Shown here: positions 13,151-24,330 of the stretch, piece by piece
Numbering within the stretch: position 1 is the first letter of the stretch
Layout: every line of letters begins with the position of its first letter
Program-made: the position numbers and the translations under genes
Notes under the pieces: generated by a model
Told to the model about the DNA's origin: nothing
Databases searched by the model: none
The model's input: only the letters and a program-made list of their open reading frames with translations
Source of the DNA: Capitulum mitella
Lineage: Eukaryota > Arthropoda > Thecostraca > Pollicipedomorpha > Pollicipedidae
Reading direction: 5' to 3'
NCBI GenBank assembly: GCA_030062745.1
Contig: CP099850.1
Coordinates: 10,607,538-10,671,537 of the forward strand
DNA: 64,000 nucleotides

Positions 13151-13662
13151 GGGAAAGAGAGAGACAAAGAGAGACAGAGAGAGAGAGAGGGGGGGAGGAG
13201 AGAGAGAGACTGTGTAATTCGATTGCTGAAATTGACCTATGTAGGTCGAAACACTGAATCAAATAAAAATAGGCATAACGTAGCAAATAACGTTTTACTG
13301 TTCTTATGGTTACTTCGTGTTTTTTCTTGTCTTGGTGGCGAATTCTTTTGGCAATTAACTCCATAATGTGTATGCTGAGTGGCAAAAAGTCATAAGAAAA
13401 CTCGGAAATGTCCACAAAAAAGGATGCAATCTGAAGCACTGTCGTTCCAAATACTTGTATTTGGATTGTATTTTTGGTACATATTTTCTGTATGTAGGCA
13501 TGTATGTATGTGCGTTTGTATGTATGTATGTATTCATGTATATTGTACATTACTGGTGGCAAATTCTTTTGGCGATTTACTTCATGATGTCTTGGCTCAA
13601 AAGCAAAAAGTCGCAAGAAAACTCGAAAATGTCTACAAAGAAAGATGCAGTCTGAAACACTA
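12790..13662. repeat. Three copies of a short dispersed repeat, one inverted
   Basis: A core of about 110 bases containing CGACTTTTTGCC occurs in plus orientation at about 12830-12920 and in reverse orientation at about 13334-13444 and 13555-13662. The last two are direct copies offset by 221 bases. All three share the order: aligned T-rich block, GTAGAC..TTTTCGGG, the core, and an ATTATGAAGT-like tail. With the flanking CT and GA tracts this forms a potential foldback. Confidence 0.6.
13077..13209. repeat. (GA)n microsatellite, degenerate at the right
   Basis: Perfect GA run to about 13141, followed by an imperfect purine-rich GA/GGGG tail to about 13209. Confidence 0.97.
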
Positions 13663-14559
13663 CCGTATGAAGCAATATTTGCACATATACATTTACATAT
13701 ATACATCATATCGCCACAATTTCGCAATGCATCCTAACCGATCTCTTTGCCATGCAGATCTTTTCTCACTTAACCAAAGGTCGTCAAGCTTGAAGGTAAG
13801 AAAAAAATGACGTACCGTGCATGTTCACCCGCGGACGATTCCTGTGGCTTTCTTTCCGCGTCAACAGCGTCACGCAAAACGGTTTCCACAGCCTGTCTGG
13901 CGACACCCCGACACTTGTTGGATGCCTGAACTCCGCTGCGCTGTGGCGCCGTCGACGGCTGCTCTCACTGAGACGCCGCCCACAACGCGGCAGCGCCGTC
14001 GGCCCCGACGCGGCGGCGCCGGCGTGGGTGCGCCGGTCGCGTCCGGACCGGCACTGCCGTCGCCGCCGCTGCCGACGGCGCCGCGCGCACGCCGGCGCGT
14101 CGAAATCGACGCACGTTCGCGGCGCGTCGGCCGTTATGAAATTCCCCGCCGGAATTACCGCGCGTCCCGGCGGCGTTCGGTTCCGGGCAAATAGCGCGAC
14201 CATCCGCGACCACGCCTGCCCCCCCCCCCCCTGTCGGTCAGCCGGACCGCCTGGTTATGGCCGAACCGGCATCGGGTGGCAGCAATCTCACAGATACTCG
14301 CGCCGGCAGCGATACTGGCTGGCCCTGCGCGGCCGGAAATTGGAAGCCGCGATCGGGCATGTTGCGAAATGACTTCTAAATTTACGACGCAAGGCAGCAC
14401 GATACCGCCGAACACTGACACTACCCCGACCACGGGGTGGGACCATGAAATGATTCAGCCTCGATTTCGCCCCATTGCCAGGCGCCACGTGCCCGGAGCT
14501 TTGGCTGAACTTATTTGGACAGTGCCAAGTGCTGCTCGGACTCATTGTGACCAGTTTCA
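13663..14559. other. CpG-dense island at about 13930-14240
   Basis: High GC and CpG density with open frames in several phases of both strands, so none can be preferred. It could be a promoter island. No splice model or domain was found. Confidence 0.35.
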
Positions 14560-15200
14560 GACGTTGGCAGTGAACAGACGACCATTTCCACGCAGAGCGG
14601 CAACAGACATCTCCACATTGACAGATGGCAGAGTGGCATCTCCGCACAAAGAAACAGGAGCCTAACAGTTCCGCACGTACGGACAACAGACGGACATCTC
14701 CGCGCAGAGCAGCAAACTGGCATCTCCTCACATACAGACATCGGACTGAGGTTCGCACACAGAGAGACGAAAAGCTGAGCTCTCCGCACAAAGATATAAC
14801 AGACAACCCCAAAGACAGACAATAGAATGACATTTCCAAATAGGCAGGAAGCAGAGCGGCATGTCTGCAAAGATGCAGTGGTCTGGCATGTCTACACGGA
14901 GAAACAACAGAAGAGAGAACAAGCAGACCGGCATCTCCACACAGAGGCACAAACACAAACATATCCACGCTCAGAGACAACAGACTCACAAGTCCACACT
15001 GACGGACAACACGACATCTCGAAACTGGGAGACAGCGGACTGAAATCTCTATAAAGACAGACGACATACCGACGCATCCCCACAGAGAAACAACAAAATG
15101 TGATTTTCACACCGAGAGACAACAGACGGCATCTCTGCACAAAGAGACAACACACTGTCGTATCCACTTATAGGCAACAGACTACTCCACACAGTGTGAC
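14560..15200. repeat. Minisatellite of about 27-31 bp, roughly 20 units
   Basis: Head-to-tail degenerate units with the core GGCATCTCCGCACAAAGA and a CAACAGAC-like linker. It produces the longest open frame of the window (259 codons, minus, 14288-15067), which is cysteine/serine/leucine-rich and repetitive in step with the DNA repeat. I therefore annotate a repeat and not a gene. Confidence 0.85.
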
Positions 15201-16613
15201 ATCTAGCCGACCATTTACACGAAAAAGCTAACGAGTAGAAACTGGTACGTCCAGTGACAAGCATTACGGCACGCCTGGCTGAAGAATACTTCCTGCACGC
15301 CTCAAGAGATGACCCCGGAGGCTTGTTGTACTCTGCTAACAAGGTGTCTGGGGACAGTTGTCAGGCGATGCGTCCATGGGGAGGCCCCCAACTAGTCGCG
15401 CCGTCGCTCGTTCCTGTACCTCAGCGACCACTAGTGTCATTTAGCACCGCTGGTGGCTAAGGTCATTATCTGAGCGTATTTTCTAGTATGCATGCTGAAT
15501 TGGGTGCTCTGTGTACATTTTTTGCGTTTTGTATTCATCCTTGCGGTTGGTTCCTGAAAATTCGCAGAAAAACCGGTCTCTGGCAGCAAAGACACTGCAT
15601 CTCATCTGGATTATCCATCTACCACGTGCGCATCCCTTCAGATGTTACTGATAATTATGTACGCTATTTTATCGTATTCCAGCATGATTCTACCCCACAA
15701 CATCCGCCTCGGTTCTGTTCGAATCTGAACGAGTGGCATTACCAGCGACGAGCCGGAACTTCAGGCTTGGCGAGACACAAAGATGGCCGCCATCGCCGTG
15801 CCATGGCGCGTTCCACTCGGCGCTCCAGGTAAAGGTCACGGCCTGAAACTGCCAGGAATCGATGTGTTAAGCCTCAGCCGCCCGCTGATACGGTGCCGGT
15901 CCGTCCTGCCAAGTTGTGAATCACCGGTGGGCCCTGCTTGCACCAGGGCCGAATTAAGGCGACTACCTTGAGTGAAGGTGACCCAACTGGGTGGTAAGAT
16001 GGATGGGTTACTGCGATTTTTCTTTTTGAAATATGGTGTGGGCTATGCCAAAAATTCCATGCTTTTAACGCTTAGACAGTTCTGGGATCGAAAAGACCGA
16101 CATTCGTACGTTATGCGTGAACAAATAGCAGCTTTTCCACCCACCTGGTTCAGCTTTGGGCTGTGATCTCCTTTCATCACCCTGTGATCCATCTCTCCCC
16201 TGTTCCGAGGCACAAATTGGCTGTTATTGCAAGTGAAGCTATACTGTTCACCCACGCAACGCGGAGGAGTGATTTCACCCTCCGAGGTTTTTTGAATCTT
16301 GCTAGAAAATGAAAGGTGCCAGACGGGTAAAATGTCTGACGTGAAACACGAAATCACGGTTGGTCAAGAAATCACGCGATGGTCAAGACTATTTGCGTCC
16401 TTCAACCAATCTGTTTCTTAAAGAGAGTGGTAAGCTACGTCTCGAAGTCACATTTCACATGGACACCTCTTCAAACGACGTGCCTGGTCAAAAGCACGTG
16501 GATCGATTCTGCAAAATTTCATCAGCAGTGCCTTGGACTTCATGAGTAGACTGATTCACAGACGTTAGTACTATTATCGGCGTTTAGGGCCAATTGAGCC
16601 GGCGCGGCGGCGT
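15201..16613. other. No supported gene
   Basis: Unique-looking sequence with short frames only. The segment 16240-16345 resembles 6650-6760 and may be a diverged dispersed repeat. Nothing else was seen. Confidence 0.35.
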
Positions 16614-16770
16614 CCAGTGGTCACCTCCTGACCCACCAATCAGCGCCTAGTGGTCACGTCCTGGCCCACCAATCAGCGTCATCCGTGTCATATCCGCTGA
16701 TCGCAAGACTGCAGCGCCGCCTGGTATCCAGTTGCGAATCGTCAGTTCGTGCGACGCTGCCCGAGAACGT
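16614..16770 (+). promoter_or_regulatory. Candidate promoter: duplicated CCAAT block plus initiator
   Basis: Two adjacent direct repeats of 32-33 bases (16614-16645 and 16646-16678) each contain AGTGGTCAC and ACCAATCAGCG, a CCAAT box. About 65 bases downstream, 16742-16746 reads TCAGT, the arthropod initiator consensus, and a GTAAGT donor follows at 16769. This layout suits a TATA-less promoter with a short untranslated first exon. No coding exon downstream could be tied to it, so it remains an inference. Confidence 0.3.
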
Positions 16771-17560
16771 AAGTCGAGCTGGGTGAGTCGAACCTTGGCT
16801 CCGAATTGGTCGAGGACTGCGGCGGCATGTAGCGGTCAGCTTCGATCTCCGATCGCCGCTCGTCCTACACGGCTGGACAGAGCAGCGGCCTAGTCGTTGC
16901 GTCAGAACACCTCCGGGGCCAGGCAGAGGCAGGCTGCCCAGGGGAAGGGCCGAGGGCAGATTCAGAAGATCTTCAGGACCTGGGTAGGGACAGGCTAACC
17001 GTAACATGAGCAACGTCCATCCGCGTAGAAGCGTTTCCAAAGTTCTTAGAAACAGGCTCATTTCCGAGCAATCTGTTTTTATGCAACACCGTAGGGCTAA
17101 CGTTAAGACCTCCTAAAGTTTAAAGGGCGCCACCCCATCTGCTCCCTTGGGCTGTCACACCCGTGTTTATGACGACCTAATGGCTGGGCCAGGCGACGTT
17201 TTAGACGTTGCTTTCAACATCGGCAGGAGGCATGATTGGTGATGTTCACTGCCAAGCAGATTGAGTTGGTGTTAGAGTCAGCCAATCAGAGAAACCGCGG
17301 CGGTGACGGTGCGTTGCGGGGACGACGTCTTCAGCGCTTCGTGTGTTTCGTGCGTTAAATCGTGGTCGTGAGGTTCAAGGAGGTGAGAATTTCGGCGTTT
17401 TCACGGACTATCGTTATGCATAGTGAAAGGCGCTTTCGTTGGATCCCAGGAAATGACAAAGAATCTGCGCAAACCGAGACCACCCAAACCATGTCTGTCC
17501 CACGAGACGGCACGATCTGTTACACGTGCCCGGTGTCCGCACTCAGGCGGGGAGACACGA
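16771..17560. other. No supported gene; another CCAAT motif at about 17281
   Basis: Contains GCCAATCAG near 17280 and a GTGAGA donor-like site near 17382. The 135-codon minus-strand frame at 16654-17061 covers the candidate promoter repeats and has no domain. Confidence 0.3.
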
Positions 17561-17578
17561 CACACACACACACACACA

Positions 17579-17611
<33 letters not shown>
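17561..17611. repeat. Self-complementary (CA)10(GT)15 microsatellite
   Basis: Ten CA repeats at 17561-17580 pass with no spacer into about fifteen GT repeats, so the strand can fold on itself into a hairpin of about 20 base pairs. Confidence 0.97.
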
Positions 17612-17612
<1 letters not shown>

Positions 17613-17699
17613 ACAAGTGTGCACAGGGCTCCACGCCAGATGAATGCATTATCATCACACATTCGTGAACTGAGTGGTTGGTTATTAGTTCGTTATTGG

Positions 17700-17857
17700 A
17701 TTATTTAACGACGCTCTCGACTGCCAAGGTCATTTCGCGTCCCAACCTCTCACGCCGGTTGTCGCGAGGCACGGTGAAATGTCGCCATTACTCGGACTCG
17801 AGCCGGGGACCTTTCGGTCACAAGGCGAGCACGGTAACCACTACACTACGCCGTCCC
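17700..17857 (-). mobile_element. tRNA-derived SINE
   Basis: Read on the minus strand, the head matches a pol III promoter. The A box TAGTGTAGTGG (17848-17838) fits TRGYNNARNNG exactly, and the B box GGCTCGAGTCC (17804-17794) fits GGTTCGANTCC with one change. The boxes start 44 bases apart, as in tRNA genes. The 5' end is near 17857. A non-tRNA body follows, ending around GCGTCGTTAAATAATCC. A true tRNA is unlikely because the acceptor stem is not closed after the B box. Confidence 0.7.
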
Positions 17858-18479
17858 GTGATCTGAGACGCGCGCCTTTCAGGAGGAAAGGGAAGGTACA
17901 TCTGCGCGCTGCCCGTGATCATCATATAATCGTCATCATATCATCATCATCATCATAAGCCTATCAGTGGTGGTATCATGCTCGCTTTTATATTTGTATA
18001 TTCTGTACACTGTGTGTGTCTTTTTTATTCCGCATGCTCATATCCGAATTCTATTGACGTGAGGGCCATAATAGCCACATTTACTGTGGATGGCTTTTAA
18101 TAAAGTACTTCACTTGACTTGAGAAAGTTTGCTGTTTGTGCACAGCAGGAAGGTTATGGGATAATTTGTGATAAGACGGGCACAGTCTCTGTTCGCTGGG
18201 TTTGTTACATTTCAAGTTTTTGCGTATATGTGCAACAAAAGCTAGCTTGCTTCCTTATCATTACCAAAATATCCGTGTCATCAAACACGATAGCTCATGA
18301 TGACGATGTCCAACAGGCAATTAGGGCGAAAAGTTAAGTCCTTCAATACCACCGTTTCCTGTACTAAACAGCCGTGGATGGCGACATGCGAAGTCGACAT
18401 TACAGGTCAGCATTACAAGGTGGGACTTGTTTCCATGCCTGCAGACGAGTTATGCCGACATAACACCGCTACTTAGTGT
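17858..18479. other. No gene; possible retroelement 3' tail
   Basis: Contains a TCATCA microsatellite at about 17940-17956 and an AATAAA at 18099-18104 followed by a short CTTGACTTGA iteration, which is how some LINE 3' ends look. No reverse transcriptase is visible. Confidence 0.3.
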
Positions 18480-18910
18480 CGAACACGGAGAACGCATGCC
18501 CTCGGCTCACTGGCCGTACCCATCCCCGGCGGCTCCCCGGCGGCTCCCCGTCGACCGCATCCCTCGCCTCCGGCGCGGCGATCCCCACCTCCTGAGCAGC
18601 GAGCTGCCGCAGCCTCGGTCGGCCACCGCCCGCCGCCCCGGCCGTCGCAGCTGCGCCGGCCGCCGCCCGGACCGAGCCGGCATCCATCATTGCGTATTAG
18701 CGGGGCGGCCGGCCGGCGGCGGCCGCCGCCTGGCCGCCCTCCGATAGGCGGGGGAGCGTCAGCCCCCGCCGACCGGACGTCTCGTTTGTTCGGCTTCGCT
18801 GAGGCGCGCCGGCCGGCCCGGCGGCGCAGGGCTCCGCCTGGCCGCCGGCCAGAGCCGCAGCTCGGTCACCGCCGCCGCCTCCGACCGGCCGGCAAATTGG
18901 ATCGGGTCTA
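18480..18910. other. CpG-dense island
   Basis: Very high GC and CpG content with GCCGGCGGC-like iterations and open frames in nearly every phase. It could be a promoter or first exon, but no frame can be chosen from sequence alone. Confidence 0.35.
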
Positions 18911-21900
18911 ATTGGAGTGTTTTGCTACATCGTTTATCGACACCTCGTTGGCCGTCTATGCGCAGATTGGTTCGTGTGGCGATCATGAAACCAGAGCTAC
19001 AGTCATCTCACAGTTTTGGTAATCTGCGACGGTCCACGACCTTCTTTTATGTTTGTTACCGATATGGGCGTACTCAAATCGCCAAAGGGTAACCCGGCAA
19101 CTAAAACATATCCGTCCTGTTGTTACTTTAAAGCCTGACTTTATGTTCCGATCTGTACCGTGTCAGTGGCTTTTTATGTGGCATTTATGTGGTGAGAATA
19201 CAGTGTAGCGGCACGGATCGAGTTTTGTACTCCGGGCGATAAACTCGGGCTCAAGGCTGCCAAACGGCACAGATTTGGACGTCGCCGAACGTTAACCGCG
19301 CGCACATCTTTGTCCTCCGGCGTTGGCGCAAACATTCGGCCGCCGTTTGACTTCAGAGGTCGGTGGGGAATGCCAAAACAAAGACGTGTTTGGTTGTTCT
19401 GGGTGATTCTAAGCGACATCTTGCAGCTACTGACGTGAGTATGCATGTACAACCGACCGCTTACGTAGCTTCCGAGAAGCCCATGGGACCAGCTGACAGC
19501 CAGACTGATGAATTACGGAACTGCGTCACATATTTCATTTACAAACTACGAATGGTAAACGATGTCCGGTACTGATTTAGTCGCTTGATTGCAGCTCACC
19601 TGATTACTTTGTGGATTAAGGTTATAAAAATTTGTGTTGTTCCACAACCGCATCTTTAATAGTCACTAAGCTCCATGATATTGACCGCCACGCATTGCGT
19701 ATCAGCGTCTGTTCACCGACGATTGCCTTTACCGCACCTTCGTGATGGTTCAGAATTGATCCTTTCTTCCCCTGCTCCCAGCTCGGCAGCCGCAGGTGCT
19801 GTCTGCTGGAGAGACTCATTCTGCCGCGGCCATCAGTCTGCCGGCACGTCAGCACGGCTATGGCCTTGCTGCGGGCGCAGACTGCTGGTAACCGGAGCAG
19901 ACACGCCGGCCGCCGGTAACTGACATCACCGCGGACGCGGCCTCATTACCGAAGCAGGCTGCTGGTAACTGGAGCCGGCGCCGTCTGACGAACCGGCCGC
20001 CGGTAACCTGAGCCGACTGGTACGATGATGTCGTCGATTCCTGAAGCTGTAATGTCGACAGGAGAGATGTAAGTTATAAAGATGATATTGTGTCGTATCT
20101 GCTTAAGATTCATAGTCGTGCCTTCATATTCAGTTGTCCCTTATACAAATTGCGCTTACTTGCAGTCAACGACAGCAGATTCGGCTTCTTACCCACGACC
20201 TCAAACACTACTGTGGCGACTGCCAGGACCATCTTCCGTCGTCGACCACGGAGCCGCTTCAGTGCGACAACGCGGTGGTCTTGCTGAGCTCGTCCTGATA
20301 CACGGATTATTATAAAACCGGCTTTTACGGGGCGACCAGCCCCAGCAGGGATGGCCTACTCTAAGCCGCTTGTTTTGCCTCGGACTGTCAACAACCATCC
20401 ATCCCAGATGGCGGAGTCTCATACGGGCCTGCCATTTTAATCCCTTGCGGATGCGAAGCGGTAAACTGCAAGGAAAACGATGCGCGATGTCACCAAAGAC
20501 TTTCATCATTTTGTGAGAGTTCGCAAAGGACGTATCTACGCTTCAGCATATAAACATACGATGGAGTAGTGGGATGGATCAGTCAACCAGGACATCACTT
20601 TCATAAAGGACTAAAAATTTATGATCAAACCTCCGACAGCAAGTACGTTATGCAAAAACCCTATGTTTTGCATAAATCACTCGTCTAAATCAACTGCAAG
20701 ATTTGCAATGTAACGGGATCGGTTCAGCAGTGAGCCTCAGCAGTTAAGACGTTTGGGACAAGAGCGTGGACGAGAACTGACGAGAAGTCACCTTTGGGGT
20801 AGCGGTTCAGCACCTGTGGGCGGCCGCAGCGTGGGGCCAGCCCGCTCTGAGTGAGGCTGAGGGCGCTCAAAGCGTGAAGTGAACATGGTCTGGGGGACAC
20901 TGAAAGCGAAATAAGGAATTGGATACTCCTACCGAAGATTTTTCTGCGAGATTCAAAAATCATTTGGAGGCATATCATATTCGAAAATTGACTTTCGATT
21001 ATATTACGCGCCGAATGCTCATGGTATTTGGTCTTCCAAATCGCCGTTAGGAGCGCCGTACAACCACAGTTCTTACCGGAGCAAATAGATGGCTAGCTGC
21101 CAACAACCGAATGGCTTTAGTTGCCTGGACATTTGAGAAGCTGGATGCATCTTGGCATATAAATGCAGCTTCCACAGAACAGCGTAACTTGCCGACACCT
21201 GTCTGATGGACCGCAATTTCAAAGCCTAACAGAGGTGAACACTGCAATGTCGGGCGCTTCGTGCTATTGGCTGATTAAACTTTTCTCTCATGTCTAGCTG
21301 ACGAAATTGCACGACCGACTCTGACAACATGAATCATGCAAATTGTGGCTGGAAAGTAACACCATCTACTGCAATGAAATATTTTGTGCCATACATCAGC
21401 TTCTATGAGAATTTATTGCACAAGTCCAGGAAAATGCCAGCTGCATGTGATGCGCTTTGCGCATCCGGCAAAGGAACGCCCTGTTCCAGAACGACCGGAA
21501 CTTCTTCAGTAGTGTCGTCGAAAAAATTCCACTGAGCAGAAAGATAGAGATTGCCCGTCTGTTATCTGGGAGAACACTCTTGTGGTTGCTGTGAGTGCAT
21601 ACATAACATTAATTCTGGTCCACATTCTACTAACGACGCCAGTCGAAGAGCAGTCTCAGGGCTCTTTCCGTCAGCCTAAACTTCAAAACAGACTGGCCGC
21701 CCTACACTGACGTGTAACGCCTGCAGCTCGTATCGCAGTCACCGGTTACCTGTCTCCGTCTGTTCTTTAGCGATGCTGTAACTGATGGCCCTGTACTGGC
21801 CGAATAACTCGAAATGACGGCTGGGCAAATGCCATGGCTTCAAGAAGCTATAGATCCGGGAAAACAAGTGATTTGTTTATTCGCACTGCGTCTCACAATT

Positions 21901-23929
21901 CAAAGATAACGAACTAAAAAGCCCACACGTAGGTAGTGGTAGCCCACAAGGCGTTTCTTTTTTATCAGTTGACTATTGGTAGCCCATTGAGTGTAAGGAA
22001 GCAAACGCTAGCTTTCGTCAGTACAGCTGTTGGTACAATCCCTCCTAAGGCTTTCACAAGTTTTTGAACAACCATCAACGACTGGCTTCACTCTGAAATT
22101 TGGCGAAACTAAATGTTATGAAGAGGATAAATCATGACGAATTAACTTCTACTGGCATCGTAAACAGATATTTTGAATGTACAAAGGTATTTCGTCGTAT
22201 TCGGTGTTATTCATGGATGCCACCCACGGTGTCACTAACCCCTCCACTTGGGTCCTCACTTAAATCAATGTCATGTTAGGTCGAAATCATGAAAAGAGAT
22301 CACTGACCTTTTTCGTCTTATAATGACTTCGAAGGAACCATAAGGCAATCTGAAATGCTGATTTACGAATTTACAATAATTTCAGTCTTTTTTCATCGTC
22401 GTAAGCTGTCATGATCTCCTCAGAAACGCCCTATACGTTACATCCCTCACGATCCCATGGAAAGAGAATCCACTAACGTGACCCAACTTAAAAACATGAC
22501 CAAACTCAAGACCACCTGTAAGGTCACCGGGTGGCATGTGACATGATAAGAGACATGTTCAGTTCTATAGTTTTCGGTCCTGTAAACCAGTAGGTACTTG
22601 GCAGTATCATGATTTCAGTACACGACACTTATGATACCTTGATCATCGTGTGTGAAATGTCTGCAAGTTGTCAAGGGTGGATGCAAGAGACATTACATGG
22701 GCTAATGCTATGTCGCATGAAAGTGAGCACGGTATGATGAAAACAATCTATTGCTTGCTAAGAGAAATGAACATATTCTGCGCCGAAAACATAAATACGT
22801 CCCAAAGCGAAGCAGGGTAAAGAAAGTTAAGTTGATCTACCTTCGACCATTACGTGCCAATGGTTTCCGTAATTATGATATATATGATCCAAGATGAATA
22901 AGTGGCAAATTAACAGACACAAGAAAATAAGAAATAAGGACTGTTGATCTGTAAAACAGCGCACTATTACCACTTCCAATCAATTGCAGTATCCTCTATT
23001 TTGGTTCGTGGACTTGCCATTGACGTTTCCAATAGACTGCAAGACCTATTGACATGTGGGCAATGGAAATGGGTCAGCCAGTCAAGCAAAACTGAACAAA
23101 ACGGCCCGAAAGGCTTATAAAGAATTGCATCACGACGTTCGAGACCCTGGTTTCGTCATAGGTCCACATATTGTTTTAAGCATCCCTGGAGCCTAACTAA
23201 AGGTCAGAAAAGTTAATACCAGAGTCAGAATAGGTAGCTGGGTCTGCCAGAGGACAAGAAGCAGCCACTTACCTTTTTTATTCTTCTAAAAGCACCACTG
23301 ATATTTTCGCGACGTTTTCTTGTGTAAAAGGTTAGTTCACATCACAGGATTTCGTTTACACCTTGATTCGTCGAAATCGGTTCGGCTGGTTCGCATATCT
23401 CTGGTTTTCATGCGAAAAAATGGGTATGAGTATAAAAAATCAGCCGGATGAAGGATGAAAAAGAGTCATTGCTAAGCATAAGACAATGAAATTCACTAAT
23501 GGCAGAAGATGATCTGATTCTTTCGTGCTGCCGATTGTAGGCACTTGGTGTTCGGATGCCCACACCACACATAGTTAGGGAACGGTCAGATTCGTATGGT
23601 TCACTCACGGCGTTGCCAATGCACATTTGGTAGAGTATGTTACACAACGTCGCGGTTCGTTCAGACCATGGTACCATGTGTACGTGAACACCTTATGTTG
23701 ATATTGGGTTTTGTTGAAGGCAACATACCTGTATTTACCACTCTCGCGACTTTTCTTGTCCAAATGTTGACGTCTTGCCGCATGCTGCTCTGATAGATGG
23801 GCTTGGCAACCTCCCACATGAAGCGCGAAGCGAATGGAGATAAATCCCCTTTGCCACTGCCGTAAACACGCCCCTACAATAACTCATCGGGATTGATGAG
23901 AACAATTCATTACTACCAGTCACCGCGTC
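18911..23929. other. No supported gene in 5 kb
   Basis: The only structure noted is a degenerate iteration of GCCGGTAAC/GCTGGTAAC blocks at about 19870-20020 and a stretch at 23280-23400 with TTCGTCGAAATCGGTT, a phrase shared with other dispersed repeats of this window (about 110 and 38570). No exons were found. Confidence 0.35.
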
Positions 23930-24330
23930 GGTGCAGTGGCGCCGAGCCAAACGGCCACACGTCTCGACGTCGACATTCCCCGTCTGTGGTGGACAAATGG
24001 CCACCATCATGCACGGAGCCTGACGCGCCGAGTTCGCCTTCCCACGGTCCGCGCGCTGGCACCAGCTGGCTGCGCCGGACGCACAAAGCCGCCCATTTTC
24101 CCATCCGTTTGCGCGCCGCGGTCGGCCGCTGCGGAGACAATCCCGGCGGATTGTCTTCCTGCCCCGCGGCGTTATCAGCTGACCTATGGGCGGGCTGGCG
24201 CCGGCGGCGGCGGCCGGCCCTGATCAATGGTGCCCCCCGGGGCGCCGCTCGCCCCCGGGCGATCCCGGGCATTAGTGGCCGGCCTGCGAGCCGTGGGCCC
24301 GCCGACCGGACGCTGTCTGGCGGCCGCGTG
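23930..24330. other. CpG-dense island
   Basis: GC- and CpG-rich with overlapping frames on both strands (for example 193 codons on plus, 23893-24474). No domain, start context or donor could be supported. Confidence 0.35.

Noticed and set aside
14288..15067. 259-codon minus-strand open frame, the longest in the window
   Set aside because: It coincides with the 27-31 bp minisatellite and its residues repeat in step with the DNA. There is no domain and no start context.
15690..15740. B-box-like TTCTGTTCGAATCTG
   Set aside because: No A box at the proper distance on either strand, and no cloverleaf.
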